Shown one piece after another: positions 10,180 through 19,103 of a stretch of 64,000 nucleotides of DNA (position 1 is the first letter of the stretch; each line of letters begins with the position of its first letter). The stretch comes from Rhodanobacteraceae bacterium (GTDB lineage Bacteria; Pseudomonadota; Gammaproteobacteria; Xanthomonadales; Rhodanobacteraceae): the NCBI GenBank assembly GCA_027019085.1, contig JALUXG010000049.1:62001-126000 (forward strand), in the 5' to 3' direction. A program made the translations under genes and the position numbers. The notes below the pieces were generated by a model. The model had not been told where the DNA came from. It ran no database searches and saw only the letters and a program-made list of their open reading frames with translations.

Positions 10180-12687
10180 ATGCACTTTCCCATCACACCC
10201 TTGTTGCCGCAGATCCAGGACGCCCTGGCCACCGGCACCCGCCTGGTCCTCGAAGCGCCGCCCGGCGCCGGCAAGACCACCCAGGTGCCGCTGGCCCTGC
10301 TCGACGCGCCGTGGCTGGCCGGACGGCGCATCCTGATGCTGGAGCCGCGACGCATTGCCGTGCGCGCGGCGGCCAGCTTCATGGCCCGCCAACTCGGCGA
10401 GCCGGTCGGGCATACGGTGGGTTATGCCATGCGTTTTGAGTCGCGCATCGGTCCGCACACGCGCATCGAAGTCATGACCGAAGGATTGCTGACGCGACGT
10501 ATCCAGGACGACCCCGAGCTGTCCGGGGTTGGCGCCATCGTGTTCGATGAATTCCACGAACGCCATCTGGCCGGTGACCTTGGTGCCGCGCTGGCGCTGG
10601 ATGTGCAGGGCGGCCTGCGTCCGGACCTGCGCCTGGTGGTGATGTCGGCCACGCTGGACGGCGAGCGCATTGCCCGCTGGCTGGATGCGCCGCGCATCAG
10701 CAGTCCGGGGCGCAGCTTCCCGGTGCGCATCGAGTATCCGCCGGCCCGGGCGCAGGAGTCGGTCGAGCAGCATCTGGCGCGCACCGTGCGCCAGGCCCTG
10801 GATGAAAACGATGGCGATGTGCTGGCCTTTCTTCCCGGTCAGCGCGAAATCGCCCGTGCCGCGCGGCTGCTGGATGCGCAGTTGGACAACGATGTCGAGA
10901 TTGTGCCGCTGCACGGCGAACTCTCGCTGGCCGACCAGCAGGCTGCGCTTGCGCCGGGTGATTCCGGCGTGCGCCGGGTCATTGTGGCCACCAATGTGGC
11001 TGAATCGAGCGTTACCCTTCCGGGTATCCGCGCAGTGGTCGACAGCGGGCTGGCGCGCGCGCCGCAGTTCGATCCCCATTCCGGGTTCACGCGGATGCGT
11101 ACGCTTGCCATTGCACGCGATTCGGCCGACCAGCGAGCCGGTCGTGCCGGACGGGTGGCGCCCGGCACGGCCTATCGCCTGTGGCCGCAGAGCCAGCGTC
11201 TGGAAACACGACGGATTGCCGAGATCGCCCAGGCCGATCTGTCCGGACTGGCGCTGGAACTTGCCGCCTGGGGGCACGATGCCTTGCCGTGGCTGGACCC
11301 GCCGCCGTCGGGCGCATTGGCGCAGGCGCGTGAACTGCTGGGCCGGCTGGGCGCGCTCGATAACGACGGACGCATCACGCCGCTGGGAAGGCGCATGCAT
11401 GCGCTGGGCGCGACCCCGCGTCTGGCTGCCGCCGTGACGCGTGCGGCACCGGCGAGGCTCGGCCTGATGGCCGATCTGCTGGCCCTGCTCGATGCGCGCT
11501 CGCCTTTGCGCGGAGCGCAGGCCCGCAGCGATGATTTTCGCAACCGCGTGTCGGCACTGCACGCCTGGCGCGATGGTGGCACGGCGGTGGCGCGGCGCAT
11601 CGGCGCCGATGCCGGAGCGCTGGCCGTGATCGATCGCGCAGCGCGGGGATGGCGCCAGCGCATCGGTGCGCGCACGGCGGCCAGTGGCGTGCCGCACAGC
11701 CATGCCGTGGGCGACTTGCTGCTGCACGCCTTCCCCGATCGCATCGCCAGGCAGGTCCAGGGTCAGCCGTTGCGCTACCAGTTGAGCAACGGACGCGGTG
11801 CACGCCTGCACGAAGATTCGGATCTGACGGGAGAGCCATGGCTGGTCGTGCCGGATCTTCGCATGGAAGAGCGCGACAGCCTGATACGGGCCGCCGCGCC
11901 GATCGATCCGGCGGTGCTCGAGCGCGATTGCCCCGAGCGCTTCGTGACACAGCGTGTTGCGCGCTGGAATGCCGAACGCGAGGCGGCCGAGGCGTTCGAG
12001 GAACAGCGCTTCGACGCGCTGGTGCTGAACCGGCGCAGTGTTCCGGTACGACCGGAAGATGCCTTGCCGGCGCTGCTGGCCCGTGTGCGCGAACGCGGTC
12101 TGGAGATCCTGCCCTGGAGCGATGCGTCCCGGCGGCTGCGTGCGCGCGTGCAGTCGCTGGCCATGTGGAGACCCGAGCTGGGTTTGCCGGACCTGTCCGA
12201 CCCGGCCCTGCGCGATACATTGGAAAACTGGCTGGGCCCGTACCTGTCCGGCATGCGCAAGCTGGATGCGCTGTCAGCGGCCGGCCTCACCCAGGCACTC
12301 TCGGGCCTTCTCGATCACGCCCGGCAGCAGCAGCTGGACACGCTGGCGCCTGCCAGACTGACCGTGCCCAGCAGCCGCAGCCACCGGCTGGACTATGCTC
12401 CGGGTGCCCCGCCGGTTCTGGCGGTCAAGCTGCAGGAATTGTTTGGCCTGGCCGACACGCCGCGCGTGGCTGGCGGCCGCGTGCCGGTCATGCTGCACCT
12501 GCTGTCGCCGGCGGGGCGGCCGGTGCAGGTCACCCGGGACCTGGCCGGATTCTGGGAGCGGACCTATCCGGAAGTGAAGAAGGAACTCAAGGGACGCTAT
12601 CCGAAACACCCCTGGCCGGACGATCCGTGGACGGCCACGCCCACCCATCGCGCGCGGCGTCGCAGCGCTGGGCAGGACCGGGGATAA
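10180..12687 (+). CDS. hrpB: ATP-dependent helicase HrpB
   Basis: 835 aa, normal for HrpB (about 820). DEAH-family SF2 RNA helicase-like protein: Walker A EAPPGAGKTTQVP near residue 27, VFDEFHERH (DExH box), VVMSATLDG (motif III), VIVATNVAESSVTLPG (motif V) and QRAGRAGRVAPG (motif VI), then the HA2 region and the HrpB-specific C-terminus with ELFGLADTPRV and a tail ending KHPWPDDPWTATPTHRARRR, which is typical. Its cellular job is poorly defined; links to biofilm and virulence exist in some relatives. It begins just after a family A palindrome. The 124-bp gap to gspL suggests separate transcription. Confidence 0.95.
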   Translation: MHFPITPLLPQIQDALATGTRLVLEAPPGAGKTTQVPLALLDAPWLAGRRILMLEPRRIAVRAAASFMARQLGEPVGHTVGYAMRFESRIGPHTRIEVMTEGLLTRRIQDDPELSGVGAIVFDEFHERHLAGDLGAALALDVQGGLRPDLRLVVMSATLDGERIARWLDAPRISSPGRSFPVRIEYPPARAQESVEQHLARTVRQALDENDGDVLAFLPGQREIARAARLLDAQLDNDVEIVPLHGELSLADQQAALAPGDSGVRRVIVATNVAESSVTLPGIRAVVDSGLARAPQFDPHSGFTRMRTLAIARDSADQRAGRAGRVAPGTAYRLWPQSQRLETRRIAEIAQADLSGLALELAAWGHDALPWLDPPPSGALAQARELLGRLGALDNDGRITPLGRRMHALGATPRLAAAVTRAAPARLGLMADLLALLDARSPLRGAQARSDDFRNRVSALHAWRDGGTAVARRIGADAGALAVIDRAARGWRQRIGARTAASGVPHSHAVGDLLLHAFPDRIARQVQGQPLRYQLSNGRGARLHEDSDLTGEPWLVVPDLRMEERDSLIRAAAPIDPAVLERDCPERFVTQRVARWNAEREAAEAFEEQRFDALVLNRRSVPVRPEDALPALLARVRERGLEILPWSDASRRLRARVQSLAMWRPELGLPDLSDPALRDTLENWLGPYLSGMRKLDALSAAGLTQALSGLLDHARQQQLDTLAPARLTVPSSRSHRLDYAPGAPPVLAVKLQELFGLADTPRVAGGRVPVMLHLLSPAGRPVQVTRDLAGFWERTYPEVKKELKGRYPKHPWPDDPWTATPTHRARRRSAGQDRG

Positions 12688-12740
12688 GGCCGGATACGTG
12701 CAGCCATCACGCCCGGTTTCATAGTAAGGTCGCCGATCCG

Positions 12741-12760
12741 GCCTGCCGTAGGCGGCAGGC
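12741..12760. other. Hairpin between hrpB and gspL
   Basis: A perfect 8-bp stem (GCCTGCCG / CGGCAGGC) with a 4-base TAGG loop, about 55 bp past the hrpB stop and 51 bp before the gspL ATG. No T-tract follows. It may be a terminator for hrpB or a structure in the gspL leader. Confidence 0.45.
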
Positions 12761-12811
12761 ATGGCGCGCTCCGGGGGGCGCGAGTCGCTGACAACCATGC
12801 GGGAGGAAGGC

Positions 12812-13978
12812 ATGCCATCGCTGACGCAATCGCTGCGTCCATCGATAGAATCCCTGAGCCGCGCCTGGCACGGCTCGCCGCTGCCCGGTTTTTTGCGCTG
12901 GTGGGGTGGCGAGTTGCGCGCTTCGCTGCCTGCGCGCTGGCGCACGGCGCTGGACCGCGGTCCCCAGTGGTGCATGTTCAGGCTCGATGGCGAGGACTGG
13001 CTGGTGACCTGTCCCGGCGACGGCACGGCGCCGGTGCGCATCGGTTCGGCCCTGACACCGGCGCAGCAGCAGGCGGCGCTGCAGGATGCATGTGCCGGCA
13101 TCGATCCCCATGACCTGCGCCTGGCCCTGTGCCTGCCGGCCAGTGCCGTGCTGCGTCGACGCCTGCACCTGCCAATGGCGGCCTTGCCGCGTCTGCGCCA
13201 GGTGCTTGCGTACGAAATGGACCGGCAGACCCCGTTTCGTGCCGATCAGGTGCATTTCGATATCCGCCTGCTGGAAAAGGCGGCGGCCGGCATGCTGGAT
13301 GTGGAACTGGTGGCGGTGCCGCGTTCGCGGCTCGATCCGCTGCTGCAGCGGCTGGATGCCACCGGTCTGCGTGTCGATGCGGTGGACACCCTTGTCGACG
13401 GGCAGCGACTGGGCGTGAACCTGTTGCCGACCGGGCAGCGGCGCCGTCACCGCCATCCGAGGCAACGCCTGAACCTGATGCTGGGTGGCGTGCTTGCCGC
13501 GCTGGTGCTGCTGGCCATGCTGCAGTGGCTGCACAACCGGCAGGCGGTGATCGATGCCATGCAGGCGCGGGTCGATACGCTGCACGCCAAGGCGCGTGAG
13601 GTGATGCAGTTGCGCAAGCGGCTCGATGCCAGTGCCGGTGCAGAACGATTCCTGGCGCGCCAGCGGGCACAGTCGCCCACCGTGCTGGCGGTGCTGGAAG
13701 ATCTCAGCAAGCGGCTGCCTGCCGACACCTGGCTGGAACGCCTGACCATCGGCAGTGACGGCAGCGTGGGGATGCAGGGCCAGAGCCCGCAGGCCGCGCG
13801 TCTGGTGGATGTGCTCAAGACATCGCCCTACCTGGCCGAGCCCGGTTTCCAGGGTGTGATCCGTACCGATCCTCGTACCCACAAGGAGCGTTTCTACCTG
13901 ACGGCCCATCTGCGCAAGCAGGACACCGGCAAGACTGATCCCGAACAGGCCCGGAAGCATGAAACTGCGTCCCGTTGA
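12812..13978 (+). CDS. gspL: Type II secretion system protein GspL (XpsL-like)
   Basis: 388 aa from the ATG at 12812, which has a strong GGGAGGAAGG site directly upstream; the open frame extends 17 codons further but lacks such a site. GspL is an inner-membrane assembly protein that recruits the GspE ATPase. The N-terminal cytoplasmic part has the actin-like PilM fold (LALCLPASAVLRRRLHLP, LAYEMDRQTPFRADQ, VDAVDTLVDG). One transmembrane helix follows (LNLMLGGVLAALVLLAMLQW, about residues 225-245), then a coiled-coil and a PilN-like periplasmic domain (VLAVLEDLSKRLPADTWLERL). It overlaps gspM by 20 bp. First gene of the L-M-N-D block. Confidence 0.9.
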   Translation: MPSLTQSLRPSIESLSRAWHGSPLPGFLRWWGGELRASLPARWRTALDRGPQWCMFRLDGEDWLVTCPGDGTAPVRIGSALTPAQQQAALQDACAGIDPHDLRLALCLPASAVLRRRLHLPMAALPRLRQVLAYEMDRQTPFRADQVHFDIRLLEKAAAGMLDVELVAVPRSRLDPLLQRLDATGLRVDAVDTLVDGQRLGVNLLPTGQRRRHRHPRQRLNLMLGGVLAALVLLAMLQWLHNRQAVIDAMQARVDTLHAKAREVMQLRKRLDASAGAERFLARQRAQSPTVLAVLEDLSKRLPADTWLERLTIGSDGSVGMQGQSPQAARLVDVLKTSPYLAEPGFQGVIRTDPRTHKERFYLTAHLRKQDTGKTDPEQARKHETASR

Positions 13979-14564
13979 ACGCCGGATCGCGGCATGGTTG
14001 CTGGCACTTGTGGTGCTGGTGCTGGCGTATTTCCTGCTCCTGCACTGGTGGTTCGTGGCTCCCCAGCAGGCGATGGACGCGCAGATCCGCCAATTGCGCG
14101 GGGAACAGCATCGCTATGCCGCCATCGTCGCGCAGCGGCATAGTCTGGCCGCACGCCTCGAGCGGTTGCAGCAGGGCCAGATACGCAGCAACGCGCTGTT
14201 GCCGGAGAACGACCCCAGCACGGCTTCGGCCGACCTCATGCAGCATGTGGTCGACGTGGTCAGCGCGCAAAGCGCGCTGGGGCCCTGCGCGGTGACGCAG
14301 AAGATGCCGGTGCAGGCATCGCCCGCGCAAGGGCCGTATCCAAAGGTCACCGTCAATATCAACCTGCGTTGCGGCATGCATGCGCTGGCTGCCGTGCTGT
14401 ACGCGCTGGAGCAGGGCACGCCGTATCTGTTCATTGACAACTTCAGCATCTACCGCTACCCGGTGCGCGGGCGCGACGGCAGCATGCAGCCGCTGCAGGT
14501 GCAATTGAGTCTCAGCGGATACCTGCGACCGTCGGGCGGGAAAGCGGAGGCATCAAAGCCATGA
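13959..14564 (+). CDS. gspM: Type II secretion system protein GspM
   Basis: 201 aa. Partner of GspL in the inner-membrane platform. An N-terminal membrane helix (AAWLLALVVLVLAYFLLLHW, about residues 11-30) is followed by a short coiled-coil (QQAMDAQIRQLRGEQHRYAA) and a ferredoxin-like periplasmic domain of the GspMb/PilO type (YPKVTVNINLRCGMHALAAV, then PYLFIDNFSIYR). The start overlaps the end of gspL by 20 bp and the end overlaps gspN by 4 bp (ATGA), so the block is probably one transcription unit with coupled translation. Confidence 0.86.
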   Translation: MKLRPVERRIAAWLLALVVLVLAYFLLLHWWFVAPQQAMDAQIRQLRGEQHRYAAIVAQRHSLAARLERLQQGQIRSNALLPENDPSTASADLMQHVVDVVSAQSALGPCAVTQKMPVQASPAQGPYPKVTVNINLRCGMHALAAVLYALEQGTPYLFIDNFSIYRYPVRGRDGSMQPLQVQLSLSGYLRPSGGKAEASKP

Positions 14565-15295
14565 ATGCTGCCGATCAGCGACATCTGACCCCGGTGCTTG
14601 GCACGCTTGTCGTGCTGGCGGTCGTGCTGCTGGCGGCCCTGATGTCCGGTCTCGGACGCGGTGTGCACTGGCAGGCAGCGGGCAAGGCCGCGCTTCTGCC
14701 GGCGAATGAGCCGTCGGCGACGGTGAAAAACCCGCCGCTGCAAGACTTCGCAGATACATGGCGTCACCCGCTTTTCAGCCCGGACCGCCAGCCGGTGGCT
14801 GAATCGGGTGGTGCCAATGCCAATGTAACGCTGGGCGACCTGGAGCTGACCGGCATCATCCTGACCCCTGATCTGCGCATGGTGTTGCTGCACGGACGCT
14901 CGGGTGAGGATGTGCGTGTGCGCGAGGGCGCCAGTGTGGGCGACAGCGGGTGGACGCTGCTTGCGCTCAAGGCGCATAGTGCGGTGTTCAGCCGCAACAG
15001 CCAGCGTACCGAACTGAGACTGAAAGTGGCCGGGGAGGGTCGCGGTGACGACAAAGCGCCAACGGGTGATGCCGGCGCAACACCGGCCCAGCGGCCAGTG
15101 GGCCGGCCCCCACCACCTCATACCCGGCATCCGGAACGGGCTGCGGCACTGAACATGCGGCCCCCGGGACGGGATGCGCCGACTGCCGTGGACCGGGCCG
15201 GGGAGCGCGAAAAGCAGCAGCGTATCAAGGCTCTGCATGCACACATCGAAGCCAGGCGCCGTGCTCTCGAGGCGCAAAAGGGAAAAGAGCACTGA
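14561..15295 (+). CDS. gspN: Type II secretion system protein GspN (XpsN/GspC-like, HR domain)
   Basis: 244 aa. One N-terminal membrane helix (LTPVLGTLVVLAVVLLAALM) and a periplasmic region containing a GspC/PilP-like homology region: NVTLGDLELTGIILTPDLRM, VLLHGRSGEDVRVREGASV and GWTLLALKAHSAVF. In Xanthomonas the XpsN protein of this kind stabilises the secretin-platform contact. The C-terminal 80 residues are low-complexity, rich in Pro, Arg and Ala, and end in a charged Lys/Glu helix. It lies between gspM (4-bp overlap) and gspD (4-bp gap). Confidence 0.82.
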   Translation: MNAADQRHLTPVLGTLVVLAVVLLAALMSGLGRGVHWQAAGKAALLPANEPSATVKNPPLQDFADTWRHPLFSPDRQPVAESGGANANVTLGDLELTGIILTPDLRMVLLHGRSGEDVRVREGASVGDSGWTLLALKAHSAVFSRNSQRTELRLKVAGEGRGDDKAPTGDAGATPAQRPVGRPPPPHTRHPERAAALNMRPPGRDAPTAVDRAGEREKQQRIKALHAHIEARRRALEAQKGKEH

Positions 15296-15299
15296 CAAC

Positions 15300-17573
15300 A
15301 TGCACAAATCCATTGCACTGACCGCATTGATCTTCTCGGGCCTGCTGGCCGCCTGCAGCACCCTGCCGCAGCCGCGCGACGATATCAGCCTGCAGCGTGA
15401 GGCGCTGGCCGGCGTGGACCAGTTGCCGCAGCCGCCTGCACGGCCCCTGCGCGGCAGCAACCCGCCCGCAGCCGAGCCGAAGAGCGAAATGGACCGCGGT
15501 ACCGGTATCTTCGTGCGCGCGCTGCCCGCGCCGCGAAGCGTGCGCGGCGGCGAAGGCAAGTTCGTGTTCAACTTCGAGGACCAGCCGATCCAGGCCGTGG
15601 TCAAGGCCGTCCTGGGTGACCTGCTCAAGCGCAACTACGCCATTGCTCCGGGCGTGAAGGGCAGTATCACCTTTTCGACCTCGCAGCCGGTGAACCGCAG
15701 CCAGGCGCTGCCGATTCTGGAGACGCTGCTGTCGTGGACCGACAATGCCCTGGTCGAACAGGACGGCAACTATCTGGTGGTGCCAGCGAAGGAGGCGGTG
15801 GCAGGCAACATGGTGCCCAGCCTCGGCGCCGCGCGTCCCGGCAGCGGCCTGCAGGCGCAACTGTTCCCGCTGCACTACATCGGCGCCGAGCAGATGCAGA
15901 AACTGCTCAAGCCCTTTGCCCGCGACAAGTCCTTCCTGCTGGTCGATCCGGCGCGCAACCTGCTGGTGATGGCCGGTACGCCGCAGGAACTGGCCAATTA
16001 CCGTCGCACCATCCGCACCTTCGATGTGGACTGGCTCAAGGGCATGTCGGTGGGCGTGATCGGCCTGCAGCGCGCCGATGTGACCCAGTTGATGCCGCAA
16101 CTGGACAAGCTGTTCGGCCCGCACAGCAAGAGTCCGCTGGCGGGGATGCTGCGTTTCCTGCCGATCAAGCGCACCAATTCGATCGTGGTGATCACGCCGC
16201 AGCCGGCCTACCTGGACGAGGTGCGCCGCTGGATCGAGCGCATCGACCGCGGCGGCGGCAACCAGCCGCGGCTGTATGTCTATGACGTCAAGAACGTGCA
16301 GGCGACGTACCTGGCCGATTATCTGAACCAGATCTACAACGGCACTTCGTCCAACACCGGGTCCGGGACAGATACCGGCGGCGCGGTCGGGCCGGGACTG
16401 GAGTCGGGCACCATCGGCAGCTACGCCTCCGGTCGCGGCGGTGCTTCAGGCGGCGGCCTCGCCACCTCGACTGCCTCGCGCGGAGCGGGCGGGAGCGGCG
16501 GGCTGATGCAGGGCGGCAAGGGCGAATCCGGGGCCCCGGGGGGGCTGCGTGGATCGGGTCTGGGCCAGCGTTCCTCGCCGGTCGCCACGACCGGTACCCT
16601 CGGCCAGGCCGCACAGGGTGGCATCGGCATTACCGCGGTCGACGCCAACAACCAGCTGCTGGTGCGTTGCCGGCCCTCGCAGTGGGAGGAAATCGAATCG
16701 GCCATCGAGCGCCTGGACATCGTACCGCTGCAGGTGCAGATCGAAACCCGCATCCTCGAAGTCCAGCTGACCGGGCAGTTCAGTTTCGGCGTGCAGTGGT
16801 ACCTGCAGGGGCTGGCCAACAGCACCACCGACAGCAGCGGCAACATCGTCCCCGGCAATCCTGCCAATCCGCGGCAGGGCGCCCTGGGCTACGGCGGTGC
16901 GCAGTACAACCCGACCGGGGATGCCTTTTTCTATTCTTTCGTCAACAGCAACCTGCAGGCGGCGGTGCACGCACTGGAAGTGAGCGGCAACACCAAGGTC
17001 CTGTCGGCGCCGTCGCTGGTGGTGATGAACAACCAGGAGGCAAGGATCCAGGTCGGCACCCAGGTGCCAGTCAATCAGACCTATATCACCCCCGGCATCA
17101 ACAGCGGCATCAATGGCGGGGTCAATACTCTGGGGCAGGTCGAATACAAGGACACCGGCGTGATCCTGCAGGTGCGGCCCAGGGTCAATCCGGGCGGACT
17201 GGTGTACCTGAGCCTGGATCAGGTGGTCAGCAAGCCGGGGCTGGCGGACAAGTTCGGCAACTTCCCCATCGACAAACGGGAACTGAACACGCAGATTGCG
17301 GTCCAGAGTGGACAGACCGTGCTCCTGGGCGGCCTGATACAGCAGGACGAGGGCAAGACCGACACCGGCATCCCGGGGCTCAATCGCATCCCGATCCTGG
17401 GGCGCCTGTTCGGCAGCACCAGCCGGCATCGCAACCGCACCGAGCTGATCGTGCTGATCACGCCCCGGGTCATCACCAGCAGCAGCGATGCGCGGGCGAT
17501 TACCGAAGAATACGCCAGCAAGTTCGAGTCGCTGGCACCACTGGAAAAAGATCGGCGCAAGGCGGGAAAGTGA
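15300..17573 (+). CDS. gspD: Type II secretion outer-membrane secretin GspD
   Basis: 757 aa from the ATG at 15300; the longer open frame upstream overlaps gspN and lacks a signal peptide. The N-terminus (MHKSIALTALIFSGLLAACS) is a lipoprotein signal with Cys in LAAC, as in XpsD. Then come the N0 domain (FVFNFEDQPIQAVVKAVLGD), three N1-N3 repeats with a long Gly/Ser-rich insert (about residues 350-440), and the secretin barrel (ALEVSGNTKVLSAPSLVVMN, VNQTYITPGINSG, EYKDTGVILQVRPRVNPGG, QTVLLGGLIQQDEGKT, IPILGRLFGS). It forms the multimeric outer-membrane pore. Genes for GspE to GspK are not in this window. Confidence 0.94.
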   Translation: MHKSIALTALIFSGLLAACSTLPQPRDDISLQREALAGVDQLPQPPARPLRGSNPPAAEPKSEMDRGTGIFVRALPAPRSVRGGEGKFVFNFEDQPIQAVVKAVLGDLLKRNYAIAPGVKGSITFSTSQPVNRSQALPILETLLSWTDNALVEQDGNYLVVPAKEAVAGNMVPSLGAARPGSGLQAQLFPLHYIGAEQMQKLLKPFARDKSFLLVDPARNLLVMAGTPQELANYRRTIRTFDVDWLKGMSVGVIGLQRADVTQLMPQLDKLFGPHSKSPLAGMLRFLPIKRTNSIVVITPQPAYLDEVRRWIERIDRGGGNQPRLYVYDVKNVQATYLADYLNQIYNGTSSNTGSGTDTGGAVGPGLESGTIGSYASGRGGASGGGLATSTASRGAGGSGGLMQGGKGESGAPGGLRGSGLGQRSSPVATTGTLGQAAQGGIGITAVDANNQLLVRCRPSQWEEIESAIERLDIVPLQVQIETRILEVQLTGQFSFGVQWYLQGLANSTTDSSGNIVPGNPANPRQGALGYGGAQYNPTGDAFFYSFVNSNLQAAVHALEVSGNTKVLSAPSLVVMNNQEARIQVGTQVPVNQTYITPGINSGINGGVNTLGQVEYKDTGVILQVRPRVNPGGLVYLSLDQVVSKPGLADKFGNFPIDKRELNTQIAVQSGQTVLLGGLIQQDEGKTDTGIPGLNRIPILGRLFGSTSRHRNRTELIVLITPRVITSSSDARAITEEYASKFESLAPLEKDRRKAGK

Positions 17574-17703
17574 AGCCCCGGCAACATCGGGTCGGCTGCG
17601 GTTCATGTGCGCAGGGGCCGCGACTTGCTATGCTGGCGCACTTGCCATCACCGGAGCGGTGCCCATGCACCGCCACATCATCCACGCAAACGAGGTAACA
17701 CCC

Positions 17704-18306
17704 ATGGTTTCATATCGTGTCCTGACGGTCGCCGCGCTGGCGGGCCTGATCGCGCTGGCAATCACCCCGGCCCGGGCCCAGGATGCGCCGTCCCTGGATC
17801 TGACCGGCCAGGTCAATGGTTTGTGCATGCTCTCCCAGGCCCAGCTCATCGGCACCTCCAAGGCGGGACAGGAAGCCAGCAAGCGCCTGAAGGCCCTGAC
17901 CGAAAAGGCGCAGCGCGAAGTCCTGGCCATGCGCCAGAAATTCTCCAAGCAGGTGCAGGACTTCCAGAGCCAGGAGAAGACCCTGCAGCCCCAGCAGCGC
18001 CAGGAACGCCAGAAGTACCTGCAGTCCGAAGCGCAGTCGATCCAGCGCAAGGGCGGCGAGCTGGAACAGCGTCTGCAGCTGACCCGCTCGCAGAGCCTCG
18101 GGCGCATCGTCGAAGCGGCCAAGCCGCTGGTCGTGACCGCGTACAAGCAGCATCGCTGCGGCATTTTGCTGGACCGCGACTCGGGCGTGCTGGGCGGCAA
18201 CGCGGCCAATGACCTGACCGATGAAGTGGTCAAGGCGCTGGACAAGAAGATGCCGTCGATCAGCTTCAACCTGGCCCCCCTGCCCAGGCAGTCGAACGGC
18301 AAGTAA
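17704..18306 (+). CDS. OmpH/Skp-like periplasmic protein
   Basis: 200 aa from the ATG at 17704 (GAGGTAA upstream). A cleavable signal peptide ends near ARAQDA. The mature part matches the Skp/OmpH pattern: a short strand segment, then a long charged coiled-coil rich in Gln, Lys and Glu (QREVLAMRQKFSKQVQDF through ELEQRLQLTRSQ), and a strand-forming C-terminus. Skp proteins hold unfolded outer-membrane proteins in the periplasm. It is not next to bamA or lpxD, the usual skp neighbours, so it may be a second, divergent member. It follows gspD after 130 bp and ends at a strong terminator. Confidence 0.78.
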   Translation: MVSYRVLTVAALAGLIALAITPARAQDAPSLDLTGQVNGLCMLSQAQLIGTSKAGQEASKRLKALTEKAQREVLAMRQKFSKQVQDFQSQEKTLQPQQRQERQKYLQSEAQSIQRKGGELEQRLQLTRSQSLGRIVEAAKPLVVTAYKQHRCGILLDRDSGVLGGNAANDLTDEVVKALDKKMPSISFNLAPLPRQSNGK

Positions 18307-18332
18307 GCCTGGTATCCAGGCAGCGACATCCG

Positions 18333-18363
18333 CGCCCCGGTCAGGTCATGGCCGGGGCGTTTT
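18333..18363 (+). terminator. Rho-independent terminator after the OmpH/Skp-like gene
   Basis: A perfect 8-bp GC stem (CGCCCCGG / CCGGGGCG) with an 11-base loop followed by TTTT, 26 bp past the stop codon. The convergent dioxygenase gene ends inside the loop region (stop at 18346-18348), so the structure overlaps its last codons. Confidence 0.85.
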
Positions 18364-19095
18364 CATGCCGTTGCGCCGGAACGTGACGACCAGCACGTCG
18401 CGATGCGCGGGTCGATCCGGGTCGTGCGGCGAAACCGGCGTCACGCCGTGGCGCACACGCGCATCGTCGACCAGCGCGGCATCCAGCGGTTGCGCCAGGG
18501 TGAAGCTGCCCAGTTCGCTGCCGTCAGGGGCATGGATGGTGGTGGTGCCGCGATCGATGTTGTGGCGATCGACGAGCAGCACCAGCACGAAATCGACCCC
18601 GTCGCGGTGCACGCCCTCGGGCGTCGGGCGTCCTTCCTCGTCGGGTCGTGCCTCGATACGGAACTGGTGCACCTCCACGTGCCAGTGCACCACATCGGGC
18701 GCCAGGGGAGCAAAGACCCGGTAGGCCAGATGCAGGATGGCGCGCAGGCTCTGTCCGTTGCGGATCGCGGTCTCGATCGGCTCGTACCAGCGCTCCACTC
18801 CGCCGTTGAGGCGATTGTAATCCAGGCTCTGGTAATGCGGCTGGCGCGGCTGTTCGATGATGCCCTGTGCATCGACCGAAAACACGCCAAACCGCCGTCG
18901 CCGGTAGCGCCCGCGGTCGGCCATGTAGGTGTCCACGTACAGGTCGTTCCAGCTTGCGGCAAAGGCGCCCCAGTCTTCCAGCGAACCGCACCGGCCCAGT
19001 GCTTCGCGCACCTCGGGTCCCGGCACGAAGGCAAAGCCTTCCGAACGCAATGCGCAAAGCTTTTCATCCGGAAGTGGATGCCGGGCGCCGGACAT
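18346..19095 (-). CDS. 2-oxoglutarate/Fe(II) dioxygenase, PF10014 family
   Basis: 249 aa. Resembles the 2OG-Fe dioxygenase family that includes isoleucine and other free L-amino-acid hydroxylases. Visible iron ligands: HRDGVDFVLVLL (His and Asp of the HxD motif) and ARVRHGVTPV (distal His), followed by an arginine-containing DVLVVTFRR for 2-oxoglutarate binding. The middle has QPHYQSLDYNRLNGGVER, also typical. It is the last gene of a three-gene minus-strand operon with an ABC exporter, 8 bp after the permease stop. That context suggests that it modifies a small molecule which is then exported, but the substrate is unknown. Confidence 0.83.
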   Translation of the reverse strand: MSGARHPLPDEKLCALRSEGFAFVPGPEVREALGRCGSLEDWGAFAASWNDLYVDTYMADRGRYRRRRFGVFSVDAQGIIEQPRQPHYQSLDYNRLNGGVERWYEPIETAIRNGQSLRAILHLAYRVFAPLAPDVVHWHVEVHQFRIEARPDEEGRPTPEGVHRDGVDFVLVLLVDRHNIDRGTTTIHAPDGSELGSFTLAQPLDAALVDDARVRHGVTPVSPHDPDRPAHRDVLVVTFRRNGMKTPRP

Positions 19096-19103
19096 GTCGT
19101 CTC

